A DNA stretch of 64,000 bases from Pseudomonas sp. PH1b. Lineage in GTDB: Bacteria; Pseudomonadota; Gammaproteobacteria; Pseudomonadales; Pseudomonadaceae. The DNA lies in contig NZ_AYMU01000024.1 in NCBI RefSeq assembly GCF_000633395.1, forward strand, positions 43,205 through 107,204. The letters are read 5' to 3'. Made by a program: the position numbers and the translations under genes. Each line of letters begins with the position of its first letter. Position 1 is the stretch's first letter. Under the pieces are notes generated by a model, which worked only from the letters and a program-made list of their open reading frames with translations, had not been told where the DNA came from and made no database searches. Below, in pieces: positions 1 through 9,379 of this stretch.

Positions 1-1920
1 AACGGTGATCGGCAGGCGCAACTTGCTCAGCAGCCGGGTGGCGACCCGGGTCAGGCTCGACAGGTTGCCATAGGCGTCGAACAGCACCGCGAACTCATCC
101 CCGGACAGGCGCGCCAGGGTGTCGGCTTCCGGCAAGGCGTTGACCAGACGCCGGGCCATCTTCTGCAACAGCTGGTCGGCCACTTCATGGCCGAGGCTGT
201 CGTTGAGCAGCTTGAAGCGATCCAGGTTGATGTGCAGCAGCGCCAGGCTGCGCCCGCCCTGGCGTACCCGCTGATGGGCTTCACGCAGGCGCTCGCGAAA
301 CAGCGAGCGGTTGGCCAGCCCGGTGAGTTCGTCGTAGTGAGTGAGGTAGCGCATGCGCTCCTCGGATTCGCGGCGGGCCGAAAGATCGGCGAAGAAGCCC
401 ACGATATGGCGGATTTTCCCCCGTTTGTCCCGCACCACATTCAGTTGCAGCCATTGCGGATAGAGCTCGCCGTTCTTGCGCGTCTCCACCAGTTCCCCCT
501 GCCAACTGCCGTGCTGTTCCAGGGCCTGGTGAATCAGCGGGTAGTGGCGACGGGCATCGCGGCTGCAGGACAGCTCCACCACATTGCGCCCGAGCATGTC
601 CTCGATCTGGTACCCGGTGACCTGGCTGAAGGCCTGGTTGGCGGCGATCAGGGCGTAGTCGGGGTCGAGGATGACAATGCCCTCGCTGGCCGCCTCGAAC
701 ACCGTCGCCGCCAGGTTGCGCTGCACCTCAAGCTCCTTGTCGGCGCTGATGTCGCGCCGCGTGCCGACCATGCGCAGGACTCGCCCACTGGGGCTGCGCT
801 CCACCGCCCGGCCGCGATCCTCGATCCATACCCAGTGGCCGTCACCGTGGCGCACCCGGTATTCCACCTGGTAATCGTCGCGCCGCCCCTTGAGGTGCTC
901 CACCAGCGCCCGCTTGAGCACGGGCAGGTCCTCGGGGTGCAGGCGCGGCTTGAGGTGGCTGAGCATCGCGGTCACGCCCTCTGGCTCCAGGCCGAACAGC
1001 TCCCGCAGGTGCGTATGGTGGATTTCGTCGCTCTGCAGGTTCCAGTCCCACAACCCCAGCTCGCTGGCATTCAGAGCCAGGGCCAGGCGCGCTTCGCTCT
1101 TGCTCAGGGCCTGGTTGGCCGCGTCCAGTTCCAGGCTGCGTTGGGCCACCCGCAACTCCAGCCCGGCCTGGGCCTCGCGCAATTGCTCTTCGGCTCGCCG
1201 GCGCTGCTCGACTTCTCGGGCCAGCTCGCGATTGAGTTGCTCGCTGCGGCCCTGAGCGTTCTGCAGATGTTCTATCAATGCCTGGTTCTGAAAACGCCGC
1301 AGCAGGCCGCGCTGGATCAGGCGATTGACCTGCCAGGCCACCACACTCAGGGACACCAGGAGAATCAGCCCCAGCCAGCCCCAGCCACGCTGCTGCTCGT
1401 CACCGCCCCAGAACAGGTAGCCGATGGCCGGCAGCAGGCAAGGCAGGGTGAACGACAAGAAAGCCTGCAGGTTGACCGCATAGGCCACGCTGGCAGACAG
1501 AATGGCCGCGCCGATCAGGCCGAACACCCAGGCCTGCTGGACAAAACTGTCGGTGGGTACCAGAGCAATGCCGGCGCAGGCCAGGGTCAGGCCGCTGACC
1601 GCCGAGCCGAGGAGGAACATCCGCTGCCAGATCGGCTGCGCCTGCCGGCTGGGGATCGCCGAATCGAAGGCCGCGACCTGGATCACCCGCAAGGCCACCA
1701 GGGCCAGCAGCCAGACCATCCATACACTGAGCAACAGATAGCGCGTCGGATTCCACAGGAGCCAGGCACACACCAGGCCGTTGAGCAGCATGAACAGGGT
1801 GGGCAGCAACGAGCCCTGATACAGCAGGCGTGTACGCTCCACCGCCATCTCGACGGCGTAGCGTTGGCGAATGACCCGGGGCGCCACAAAGGGCCCGGAC
1901 AGGTCTGGGTCAAGTGTCAT
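1..1920 (-). CDS. membrane-anchored PAS-PAS-GGDEF protein (c-di-GMP metabolism), 3' end outside window
   Basis: The first 640 codons are present; the gene runs off the left edge. The product starts MTLDPDLSG and has about six hydrophobic segments in residues 30-190, a charged probable coiled coil at about 200-265, two PAS/PAC regions (about 275-500) and then a GGDEF domain. The active-site loop reads SGDEF rather than GGDEF (bases 91-105, residues 606-610), a variant often seen in composite GGDEF-EAL proteins, so an EAL phosphodiesterase domain probably follows outside the window (inference). In P. aeruginosa a GGDEF-EAL gene also sits divergently beside uvrD, which supports orthology. Likely role: inner-membrane sensor that makes or degrades cyclic di-GMP in response to a ligand bound by the membrane or PAS region. 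The ATG at 1920 is the start of the membrane region. Confidence 0.9.
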   Translation of the reverse strand, partial: MTLDPDLSGPFVAPRVIRQRYAVEMAVERTRLLYQGSLLPTLFMLLNGLVCAWLLWNPTRYLLLSVWMVWLLALVALRVIQVAAFDSAIPSRQAQPIWQRMFLLGSAVSGLTLACAGIALVPTDSFVQQAWVFGLIGAAILSASVAYAVNLQAFLSFTLPCLLPAIGYLFWGGDEQQRGWGWLGLILLVSLSVVAWQVNRLIQRGLLRRFQNQALIEHLQNAQGRSEQLNRELAREVEQRRRAEEQLREAQAGLELRVAQRSLELDAANQALSKSEARLALALNASELGLWDWNLQSDEIHHTHLRELFGLEPEGVTAMLSHLKPRLHPEDLPVLKRALVEHLKGRRDDYQVEYRVRHGDGHWVWIEDRGRAVERSPSGRVLRMVGTRRDISADKELEVQRNLAATVFEAASEGIVILDPDYALIAANQAFSQVTGYQIEDMLGRNVVELSCSRDARRHYPLIHQALEQHGSWQGELVETRKNGELYPQWLQLNVVRDKRGKIRHIVGFFADLSARRESEERMRYLTHYDELTGLANRSLFRERLREAHQRVRQGGRSLALLHINLDRFKLLNDSLGHEVADQLLQKMARRLVNALPEADTLARLSGDEFAVLFDAYGNLSSLTRVATRLLSKLRLPITV

Positions 1921-2167
1921 AGGCAGTGTTCTTATAATGGTTGAGCCTGAAACGTCGCCGGAGCATACACAAGCAAAGGCCCGAGCCAAACTGCCCCAGG
2001 TCATAAAATCGATAAAACAAATCCCGGCGTATTCCGTCATGAAAGTGTGCGGGCGAGAGACGCCAATGGCTGCGACCTGTGACCAACCGGTCGTCCCCGA
2101 CCGTTGTTTTATCGGCTAATGCAATGCCGGGTTTGCCCGGGGTGGCGCGGCCCCCTAGAATGCCCCG

Positions 2168-4351
2168 ATGCGCGATGATCTCTCCCTCCTGTTGAACTCC
2201 CTCAACGATGCCCAACGCCAGGCCGTAGCCGCCTCCGTGGGTCGTCAGTTGGTCCTGGCCGGTGCTGGCTCCGGCAAAACCCGTGTGCTGGTGCACCGCA
2301 TCGCCTGGTTGATCCAGGTCGAGAACGCCTCGCCCCACTCGATCCTGTCGGTGACTTTCACCAACAAGGCGGCGGCCGAAATGCGCCACCGCATCGAGCA
2401 ATTGCTGGGGATCAACCCGGCGGGCATGTGGGTCGGCACCTTCCACGGCCTGGCCCACCGCCTGCTGCGGGCGCACTGGCAAGAGGCCGGCCTGAGCCAG
2501 ACCTTCCAGATCCTCGACAGCGACGACCAGCAACGGCTGGTCAAGCGAGTGATCCGCGAGCTGGGGCTGGACGAGCAGCGCTGGCCGGCCCGCCAGGCCC
2601 AGTGGTTCATCAACGGCCAGAAAGACGAAGGCCTGCGCCCGCAGCACATCCAGGCCAGCGGCGACCTGTTCCTGGCCACCATGCGCGGCATCTATGAGGC
2701 CTACGAGGCCGCCTGCCAGCGTGCCGGGGTCATCGACTTCTCCGAACTGCTGCTGCGCGCCCTGGACCTGTGGCGCGACCACCCGGGCCTGCTGGCGCAC
2801 TACCAGAAGCGTTTCCGCCATGTGCTGGTGGACGAGTTCCAGGACACCAACGCCGTGCAATACGCCTGGCTGCGGCTGCTGGCCAAGGGCGGCGAGAGCC
2901 TGATGGTGGTGGGCGACGACGACCAGTCGATCTACGGCTGGCGCGGGGCGAAGATCGAGAACATCCATCAGTATTCCGAAGACTTCCCGGACACCGAAGT
3001 GATCCGCCTGGAGCAGAACTACCGCTCCACCGCCGGCATCCTCAAGGCTGCCAACGCCCTGATCGCCAACAACACCGGGCGCCTGGGCAAGGAGTTGTGG
3101 ACCGACGGCGGCGATGGCGAAGCCATCAACCTGTACGCCGCCTTCAACGAGCACGATGAAGCACGCTACGTGGTGGAAACCATCGAAAGCGCGCTGAAGA
3201 CGGGCCTGGCCCGCAGCGACATCGCCATTCTCTATCGCTCCAACGCCCAGTCCCGGGTGCTGGAAGAGGCCCTGCTGCGCGAGCGCATTCCGTACCGCAT
3301 CTATGGCGGCCAGCGCTTCTTCGAACGGGCCGAGATCAAGAACGCCATGGCCTACCTGCGCCTGCTGGAAGGCCGCGGCAACGACGCAGCCCTGGAGCGG
3401 GTGATCAACGTGCCGGCCCGGGGCATCGGCGAGAAGACCGTCGAGGCCATCCGCGAGCACGCGCGCCACAGCGATGTGTCGATGTGGGAAGCCATGCGCC
3501 AGCTGGTGGCCAACAAAGGCCTGACCGGCCGTGCCGCCGGCGCCCTCGGGGCCTTTATCGAGCTGATCGAGAACCTCGCGGCCAAGACCCTGGACATGCC
3601 CCTGCACCTGATGACCCAGACGGTGATCGAGCAATCCGGGCTGATTGCCTACCACGAAGCGGAAAAAGGCGAAAAAGGCCAGGCACGGGTAGAAAACCTC
3701 GAGGAGCTGGTCAGCGCTGCGCGCAACTTCGAGAGCACCGAGGAAGACCAGGACCTGACGCCCCTGGCGGCTTTCCTCGGCCACGCGTCCCTGGAAGCCG
3801 GCGATACCCAGGCCGAAGAGCATGAAGACGGCATCCAGCTGATGACCCTGCACAGTGCCAAGGGCCTGGAATTCCCCTATGTGTTCCTGGTGGGCATGGA
3901 AGAAGGCCTGTTTCCCCACAAGATGAGCCTGGAAGAACCCGGCCGCCTTGAGGAAGAACGGCGCCTGGCCTATGTCGGCATTACCCGGGCGATGCAGAAC
4001 CTGGTGATGACCTACGCGGAAACACGTCGCCTGTACGGCAGCGAAACCTACAACAAGGTGTCGCGCTTCGTCCGCGAGGTGCCCAAGGGCCTGATCCAGG
4101 AAGTACGCCTGTCCAACAGCGTCAGCCGGCCTTTTGGGGGCGGCCAGTCACAAAGCACCAGCAGCCTGTTCGGCGGCAGCGAGATCCCCGACACCGGCCT
4201 GAGCCTGGGCCAGGCCGTGCGGCACTCGGTGTTCGGCGACGGGGTGATCCTCAACTTCGAAGGCGCCGGTGCCCAGGCCCGGGTGCAAGTGAACTTCAGT
4301 GAGGGCAGCAAGTGGCTGATGCTCGGCTACGCCAAGCTGGAAGCCATCTAA
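2168..4351 (+). CDS. uvrD: DNA helicase II UvrD
   Basis: This 727-residue superfamily 1A 3'-5' helicase removes UvrC-bound oligonucleotides in nucleotide excision repair and unwinds nicked DNA in MutS/MutL mismatch repair. Visible motifs are Walker A (GAGSGKT near residue 35), motif II (VDEFQDTN near 223), the Q/N-rich motif III (GDDDQSIYGWRGA), motif V (LHSAKGLEFP) and motif VI (GITRAMQNL). The C-terminal 50 residues (VFGDGVILNFEG...) form the Tudor-like RNA polymerase-binding tail. The N-terminus MRDDLSLLLNSLNDAQR is that of other pseudomonad UvrD proteins, which fixes the ATG at 2168 although the Shine-Dalgarno is weak. It is transcribed alone, divergent from the c-di-GMP gene. Confidence 0.98.
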   Translation: MRDDLSLLLNSLNDAQRQAVAASVGRQLVLAGAGSGKTRVLVHRIAWLIQVENASPHSILSVTFTNKAAAEMRHRIEQLLGINPAGMWVGTFHGLAHRLLRAHWQEAGLSQTFQILDSDDQQRLVKRVIRELGLDEQRWPARQAQWFINGQKDEGLRPQHIQASGDLFLATMRGIYEAYEAACQRAGVIDFSELLLRALDLWRDHPGLLAHYQKRFRHVLVDEFQDTNAVQYAWLRLLAKGGESLMVVGDDDQSIYGWRGAKIENIHQYSEDFPDTEVIRLEQNYRSTAGILKAANALIANNTGRLGKELWTDGGDGEAINLYAAFNEHDEARYVVETIESALKTGLARSDIAILYRSNAQSRVLEEALLRERIPYRIYGGQRFFERAEIKNAMAYLRLLEGRGNDAALERVINVPARGIGEKTVEAIREHARHSDVSMWEAMRQLVANKGLTGRAAGALGAFIELIENLAAKTLDMPLHLMTQTVIEQSGLIAYHEAEKGEKGQARVENLEELVSAARNFESTEEDQDLTPLAAFLGHASLEAGDTQAEEHEDGIQLMTLHSAKGLEFPYVFLVGMEEGLFPHKMSLEEPGRLEEERRLAYVGITRAMQNLVMTYAETRRLYGSETYNKVSRFVREVPKGLIQEVRLSNSVSRPFGGGQSQSTSSLFGGSEIPDTGLSLGQAVRHSVFGDGVILNFEGAGAQARVQVNFSEGSKWLMLGYAKLEAI

Positions 4352-4450
4352 ACCTGATTGTTGCGGGGCTGGCGCACCGGCGATGGCGATCCCCAATACG
4401 CCTTCGCCGGCCAGCCGGCAGGCACAGCACCTATATAAGGATGCGCGAAC

Positions 4451-4891
4451 ATGGGCTCGGGATTTTTTTCCTCATGGACATTCTGGGCCCTGCTCTCGGC
4501 CACTTTCGCCGCTTTGACGGCGATCTTCGCGAAAGTCGGCATTGAAAACGTCAATTCCGACTTCGCCACCCTGCTGCGCACCGTGGTGGTACTGGTCAGC
4601 CTGGCCTTGATTTTGTACGCCACGGGCCAATATCAGTCCCTGGGATCGATTTCTGCCAGAAGCTACCTGTTCCTGCTGCTGTCCGGGCTGGCCACGGGCG
4701 CTTCCTGGCTGTGCTACTTCCGCGCCTTGAAACTCGGCCCCGCCTCGCTGGTGGCGCCGGTGGACAAACTCAGCGTGGTACTGGTCGCGATCATCGGCGT
4801 GGTGCTGCTGGGCGAGAAGCTCGACCTGCGGCAATGGAGTGGAATCGGCCTGATCACCGCGGGCGTGGTGCTGCTGGCACTGCGGCGCTGA
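4451..4891 (+). CDS. EamA/DMT-family transporter, short single-repeat form
   Basis: A 146-residue integral membrane protein with about five hydrophobic helices. It starts MGSGFFSSWTFWALLSATFAA and contains an EamA signature (the region RALKLGPASLVAPVDKLSV and the C-terminal GIGLITAGVVLLAL). Most DMT transporters carry two EamA repeats in about 300 residues; this one has a single repeat, so it probably works as a homo- or hetero-oligomer. The substrate is unknown. It lies 100 bp downstream of uvrD in the same orientation and may have its own promoter. Confidence 0.85.
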   Translation: MGSGFFSSWTFWALLSATFAALTAIFAKVGIENVNSDFATLLRTVVVLVSLALILYATGQYQSLGSISARSYLFLLLSGLATGASWLCYFRALKLGPASLVAPVDKLSVVLVAIIGVVLLGEKLDLRQWSGIGLITAGVVLLALRR

Positions 4892-5070
4892 ATGACACCG
4901 GGATTGAACGCAACACCTCTGGACGGACAAAAGCCACAACGGCGAGCATGACGCCGGGCAGAGCTGAACCGAGCCTGTCAGGCAAAAGCCCGAAACATTA
5001 TGCCGCTCGCCACTGACACTTCACCTGTGCAATATGGCGCGCGTGCCATCCACAAATGGGAACCCCCTTT

Positions 5071-5946
5071 ATGAAACGTTTTCTTAGCATCGCCATGGCG
5101 CTGTGCATCGGTTTGACGATGAGCCTCGATGCCAACGCCAAGCGCTTTGGCGGCGGCAAAAGTGCCGGTGCTGCCCCGACTCACCAGACTCGCCAGGCGG
5201 CGCCGACCGCCCCGGGTGCTCCCGCCGCTGCAGCCACCGCTGGCGCAGCCGGTGCCGCGGGCGCTGCGGCCAAGGCCGGTGGTGCATCGCGCTGGCTCGG
5301 CCCTCTGGCCGGCATCGCCGCCGGTGGCCTGCTGGCGTCCATGTTCATGGGCGGTGGCTTCCAGGGCATGCAGATCTTCGACATCCTGATCATGGCGGTC
5401 ATTGCCTTCGTGATCTTCCGTTTCATTGCCGCACGTCGCCGCAAGCAGCAGGAGCAATATGCTCCGGCGGGCCACGCGCCGATGCAGCGTGAAGCCTTCG
5501 AACCTCAGCAGCCTGCGGGTGGCTCGATCTTCGGCGGCTCGGCCGCTCCGGTCGCCCGCCCGGTGATCAACGCACCGGCCTGGTTCAACGAGGAGCGTTT
5601 CATTGAAGCGGCGCGCAACCACTTCCAGTCCCTGCAGCAACACTGGGACGCCAACGAAATGGACAAGATCGCCGAGTTCGTGACCCCGCAACTGCTGCAG
5701 TTCCTGAAGCAGGAACGTGCCGACCTGGGCGACGGCTTCCAGTCGACCTACATCGACAACCTGCAAGTGCAGCTTGAAGGCGTGGATGACCGTGCCGACA
5801 AGACCATCGCCACCCTGACCTTCAGCGGTGTATCGAAGACTTCGCGCTTCGACCAGGGCGAAGTGTTCAGCGAAAGCTGGAACATGGAACGTGCCCAGGG
5901 CGACAACCAGCCATGGCTGGTGGCAGGTATCCGCCAGAACGGCTGA
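5071..5946 (+). CDS. Tim44-like domain membrane protein
   Basis: A 291-residue protein with a signal-like N-terminus (MKRFLSIAMALCIGLTMSLDANA), a Gly/Ala/Pro-rich low-complexity stretch (residues about 30-75), one or two hydrophobic segments near residues 85-135, and a C-terminal Tim44-like (mitochondrial import inner-membrane 44) fold from about residue 165 to the end. Bacterial members are inner-membrane proteins of poorly known role. The ATG at 5071 is preferred over the in-frame ATG at 5056 because MKRF begins the export signal. A strong rho-independent terminator follows at 5971-6002, so the gene is monocistronic. Confidence 0.85.
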   Translation: MKRFLSIAMALCIGLTMSLDANAKRFGGGKSAGAAPTHQTRQAAPTAPGAPAAAATAGAAGAAGAAAKAGGASRWLGPLAGIAAGGLLASMFMGGGFQGMQIFDILIMAVIAFVIFRFIAARRRKQQEQYAPAGHAPMQREAFEPQQPAGGSIFGGSAAPVARPVINAPAWFNEERFIEAARNHFQSLQQHWDANEMDKIAEFVTPQLLQFLKQERADLGDGFQSTYIDNLQVQLEGVDDRADKTIATLTFSGVSKTSRFDQGEVFSESWNMERAQGDNQPWLVAGIRQNG

Positions 5947-5970
5947 TTCATTCTGCTGTCACAGCTGTAA

Positions 5971-6002
5971 TGCAAAACCCCGACTCAGGTCGGGGTTTTG
6001 CA
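5971..6002 (+). terminator. rho-independent terminator after the Tim44-domain gene
   Basis: A perfect inverted repeat (AAAACCCCGAC / GTCGGGGTTTT with a short TCAG loop) begins 25 bp after the stop codon and ends in a T run. It is symmetric enough to work in both directions. Confidence 0.85.
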
Positions 6003-6082
6003 TTTCACGATTGCACTTATAGCGAGCTACTGTATAAACCGCCGTCACATAACCGCGCCATAGAGCTAAGAGGACCCAGGCC

Positions 6083-6490
6083 GTGGAAGAAGTCATCGAA
6101 CAACTCCGAGAAGCCAACGAACCGGTACCCGTCCCCCTGGAACTCCCGGACGAAGACCAACTGGTGGAAATTGAAGAACAGCTGTTCATCAACATCCCGT
6201 TCGTCTTCAAGGAGTTCCTGTTGACGGTCAGCGATGTGGTTTACGGCAGCCTCGAACCTGTAACCGTCACCGACCCACAATCCCACACCTACCTGCCGGA
6301 AGTGGCCGCTACCGCCTGGGACATGGGCGTGCCTCGCGAGCTGATCCCGATCTGCCAGGACGGCGACGACTACTACTGCGTCGAGGAAGACGGCACCGTG
6401 GTGCTGTGGTCCGGCGAAGAAGAGCTGATCACCGAGGAATCCTGGGAATCGGTGTGGCACTGGGCGCGGGACGTCTGGCTGGAAAGCTGA
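6083..6490 (+). CDS. SMI1/KNR4 (SUKH) family protein
   Basis: A 135-residue acidic cytoplasmic protein with the SUKH layout: an amphipathic N-terminus (MEEVIEQLREANEPVPVPLE), the core IEEQLFINIPFVFKEFLLT, and a C-terminal PICQDGDDYYCVEEDGTVVLW block. Pseudomonads carry a single chromosomal copy in this form. SUKH proteins often act as immunity proteins for polymorphic toxins, but no toxin gene is adjacent, so a housekeeping role is as likely. The function is not established. A 10-bp stem-loop follows. Confidence 0.85.
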   Translation: MEEVIEQLREANEPVPVPLELPDEDQLVEIEEQLFINIPFVFKEFLLTVSDVVYGSLEPVTVTDPQSHTYLPEVAATAWDMGVPRELIPICQDGDDYYCVEEDGTVVLWSGEEELITEESWESVWHWARDVWLES

Positions 6491-6530
6491 GACCTGCGCC
6501 GCCCAGCGTTGGCCTGCAGCGCTTGAAACA

Positions 6531-6556
6531 ACTCGCCAGCCCCCCTGCTGGCGAGT
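6531..6556. terminator. stem-loop between convergent genes
   Basis: A perfect 10-bp inverted repeat (ACTCGCCAGC / GCTGGCGAGT) with a 6-nt loop lies in the 73-bp gap between the SMI1 gene and the convergent antiporter gene. It has no clear U tract; it probably terminates in both directions. Confidence 0.6.
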
Positions 6557-6563
6557 GGCAGGG

Positions 6564-8327
6564 TCAATGCCCGCCGTTGTCCTTGCTGTGGTCCAAGGTT
6601 TCGATCAGCGCCACCTGCATCCGCGTGTGTACGCGGATGAACCAGCGCCACAGCACCGCGGCCACCGCCGCCGCCACCACCGCGATCAGCATCAGCAACT
6701 CCAGGGTTGGCAGGATGCTCGACGAGAGCGCCGCCAGCAGCAGGAAAATCACCAGCAACGACAGGATCGGGATCACCTCGGCGATGACCCGGCGCACTCG
6801 CTGGGTATGGCGCCCGGCCATTTCCGCCTTGACCCCCATCTCCGCCAGCAACATCGACAGGGCCTTGAGCTTGCGATAGGCGGCGATCAGGAACGGCAGG
6901 GAAACCAGCAGCGCCCCACCCCAGATCAACGCCTTTTGCCAGCTGGGATCACTCACCCAGTCCTGTAGATAGGCACCAATGCGCTTGGCGAAATAGCCGC
7001 CGGAAAAGAACACCGCCACCACCAGCGCCAGATTCACCCCCACCTGCAGCAGGATCTTGCGAATCATCGAGGCCAGCAATGCCCCCTCACCCTGGGGCTG
7101 GATGCTGCGCAGCCACTCACCGTACATGCCCAGCACCCGGCTGACACGCTGGGGCATGATCCCCGCCAGCTTCAGCGAGAGCGGATCGGCGGCCCGGATC
7201 AGGTACGGCGTGAGCAGGGTGGTCATGGCCGACACCGCCACTGCCACCGGGTACAGGAAGTCGCTGGTGACCTGTAGGGTCATGCCCAGGGCAGCGATGA
7301 TGAAGGAAAACTCGCCGATCTGTGACAGGCCCATGCCCACTCGCAAGGAAGTACGTCCGTCGTTGCCGGCGATAAAGGCCCCCATGCCGCAGGACAGCAT
7401 CTTGCCGAGCACCACCGCCACCGTGATCACCGCGATCGGCCAGGCGTATTGCAGGAGGATCTGTGGGTCGATCATCAGGCCGATGGCGACGAAGAAGATG
7501 GCACTGAACAGGTCGCGAACCGGCTCGATCAGCCGCTCGATCTTCAGCAGCTGGCGGGACTCGGCCATGATCGCACCGATCAGGAAGGCCCCCAGGACCA
7601 TGCTGTACTCCAGCTTGACCACCAGCAGGCAGAAGCCGAAACACAGCCCCAGCACGGTGATCAGCAGCATCTCGTTGCTCTCGAACTTCGCCACGTAGGC
7701 CAGCAGGCGCGGTACCAGCAGGATGCCGATCACCAGTGCCACGATCATGAACAGCGAGAGCTTGCCGACGGTGGAGAACACCTCGCCGGAGCTCACGGTG
7801 CCGCTGACCGCGATGCTCGAGAGCAAGGCGATGATGCCGATACCCAGAATGTCCTCAACAATGAGCACGCCGAAGATCAGCTGGGCGAAGCGCTCGTTCT
7901 TCATCTTCAGGTCGTTGAGGGCCTTGACGATGATGGTGGTGGAGGAAATGGCCAGGATCGCCCCGAGGAACAGCGAATCCATGGTGTTCCAGTCGAACCA
8001 GCGGCCGATCTCGTAGCCGATCCAGATCATCAGTACGATTTCCAGGAAGGCCGCGATAAACGCCGTGGCCCCCACCTTGAACAGCTTGCGCAGGCTGAAC
8101 TCCAGCCCCAGGCAGAACATCAGGAAGATCACCCCCAGCTCGGCCAGGGTCTTGATGGTCTGCTCGTCATGGATCAGGCCGAAAGGCGGGGTGTGCGGGC
8201 CAATGATGAAGCCGGCGACTATGTAGCCCAGCACCACCGGCTGCTTGAATCGATGAAAGAGAATGGTCACCACGCCTGCGACCAACATGATCACTGCCAG
8301 GTCCTGAATGAAGCTGATGGCATGCAT
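6564..8327 (-). CDS. CPA2-family monovalent cation:proton antiporter (KefB/YbaL-like)
   Basis: A 587-residue membrane protein with about 12 helices covering residues 1-390, a hydrophilic linker, and three further hydrophobic segments in the last 170 residues. Family marks include GYIVAGFIIGPHTPPFGL, LGVIFLMFCLGLEFSLRKL, AISSTTIIVKAL and VGMGLSQIGEFSFIIA. It lacks the C-terminal TrkA-N NAD-binding domain of KefB/KefC, so glutathione/NADH gating is not expected. Likely K+ or Na+ efflux coupled to proton entry. The GGH C-terminus and the ATG at 8327 fit other Pseudomonas members. The next gene is divergent. Confidence 0.9.
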   Translation of the reverse strand: MHAISFIQDLAVIMLVAGVVTILFHRFKQPVVLGYIVAGFIIGPHTPPFGLIHDEQTIKTLAELGVIFLMFCLGLEFSLRKLFKVGATAFIAAFLEIVLMIWIGYEIGRWFDWNTMDSLFLGAILAISSTTIIVKALNDLKMKNERFAQLIFGVLIVEDILGIGIIALLSSIAVSGTVSSGEVFSTVGKLSLFMIVALVIGILLVPRLLAYVAKFESNEMLLITVLGLCFGFCLLVVKLEYSMVLGAFLIGAIMAESRQLLKIERLIEPVRDLFSAIFFVAIGLMIDPQILLQYAWPIAVITVAVVLGKMLSCGMGAFIAGNDGRTSLRVGMGLSQIGEFSFIIAALGMTLQVTSDFLYPVAVAVSAMTTLLTPYLIRAADPLSLKLAGIMPQRVSRVLGMYGEWLRSIQPQGEGALLASMIRKILLQVGVNLALVVAVFFSGGYFAKRIGAYLQDWVSDPSWQKALIWGGALLVSLPFLIAAYRKLKALSMLLAEMGVKAEMAGRHTQRVRRVIAEVIPILSLLVIFLLLAALSSSILPTLELLMLIAVVAAAVAAVLWRWFIRVHTRMQVALIETLDHSKDNGGH

Positions 8328-8616
8328 GGCCGGTGCTCTCCTTGAATGATGGGCGGCGCAGATCGCCTCAAAAGAAAATTCTGATCAGTAAGGGGAAACA
8401 TCCTTCAAGAGGAGTGGAAAAATACCCTGGAACGGGTGTTTTGCAGGTTAACACCGCGACTTCCGCCAGCAAGGCGGCGCAATATAAGGAAACAGATCCA
8501 CTAAAGCGTGACGGCGCGACGAGGCCCGGCGTCCCGTTATCGATAGTTTGAAAACTCTTCGACCAAGCACCCGCAGAGGTGCTCCAGCAACCCCTGCCTA
8601 GAACCGTGAGTGTGCT

Positions 8617-9102
8617 ATGGAACCCGGAAACGCCCAGCTGTCGATGACGGTATTGATGACCCCTGACATGGCCAATTTCTCTGGCAATGTCCACGGCGGC
8701 ACCCTGCTCAAGTACCTCGATGAAGTCGCCTATGCCTGCGCCAGCCGCTACGCGGGACGCTACGTGGTGACCCTATCGGTGGATCAGGTGATCTTCCGCG
8801 AGCCGATCCATGTCGGCGAACTGGTGACCTTCCTGGCCTCGGTCAACTACACCGGCAACACCTCGATGGAGGTGGGTATCAAGGTGGTCACCGAGAACAT
8901 CCGCGAGCGTTCGGTGCGCCATACCAACAGCTGCTTCTTCACCATGGTGGCGGTGGACGACCAGCGCAAACCGGCCCAGGTGCCGCCTCTGCAGCCGGAA
9001 ACCAGCGACGGCAAGCGCCGCTATATCCAGGCCCAGCAGCGCCGGCAGATCCGCCAGGAACTGGAAAAGCGCTACCAGGAAATCAAGGCCGACGGCCCTT
9101 GA
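8617..9102 (+). CDS. acyl-CoA thioesterase, hotdog fold
   Basis: A 161-residue cytosolic hotdog-domain hydrolase of the YciA/BACH type that cleaves medium- to long-chain acyl-CoA to fatty acid and CoA. The signature NVHGGTLLKYLDEVAY (residues about 28-43) holds the helix and catalytic Asp, followed by VTLSVDQVIFREPIHVGELV. The basic C-terminal tail is typical of pseudomonad copies. The 289-bp gap upstream contains no gene that I can support and separates it from the divergent antiporter. Confidence 0.93.
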   Translation: MEPGNAQLSMTVLMTPDMANFSGNVHGGTLLKYLDEVAYACASRYAGRYVVTLSVDQVIFREPIHVGELVTFLASVNYTGNTSMEVGIKVVTENIRERSVRHTNSCFFTMVAVDDQRKPAQVPPLQPETSDGKRRYIQAQQRRQIRQELEKRYQEIKADGP

Positions 9103-9128
9103 TTCACCGGTAATCCAGCTGCTCCAGC

Positions 9129-9146
9129 AGGACCACGGACGGTCCT
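9129..9146 (+). terminator. weak stem-loop downstream of the thioesterase
   Basis: A 6-bp perfect stem (AGGACC / GGTCCT, 6-nt loop) 26 bp after the thioesterase stop. It is followed by only a short pyrimidine run, so terminator activity is uncertain. Nothing else recognisable was found in 9147-9379. Confidence 0.4.
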
Positions 9147-9379
9147 TCCCTCCGCTCCCCTCCACTCTCCTCCCGGCCCGCGCCTGCTGCGCCAGGCCAG
9201 CTCCTTTCCGGGCCTTGCCAGGCAGTCTTCTGCGGTCATCTTGAATGGCCAGATCTATCCCTTTTTGACCACATCGAGAGTTATGTCCTCAGGGCGCCAC
9301 TGCCAGAATCCATGGGCAAGGCAGCAACGCACTCCCCCCGGGGAGCCTTCGAGCCAACGAACGCGTGAGAACAATAACA

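Noticed and set aside
187..1944. A 585-codon plus-strand frame opposite the GGDEF protein gene
   Set aside because: Shadow of the PAS-GGDEF coding sequence; rich in Gln/His/Ala with no domain.
1910..3919. A 669-codon open frame antisense to uvrD
   Set aside because: uvrD is unmistakable on the other strand; the antisense product has no recognisable domain and typical shadow composition.
8328..8616. Short plus-strand frame in the gap between antiporter and thioesterase
   Set aside because: Basic, low-complexity product without start signals; the gap is better read as two divergent promoters.
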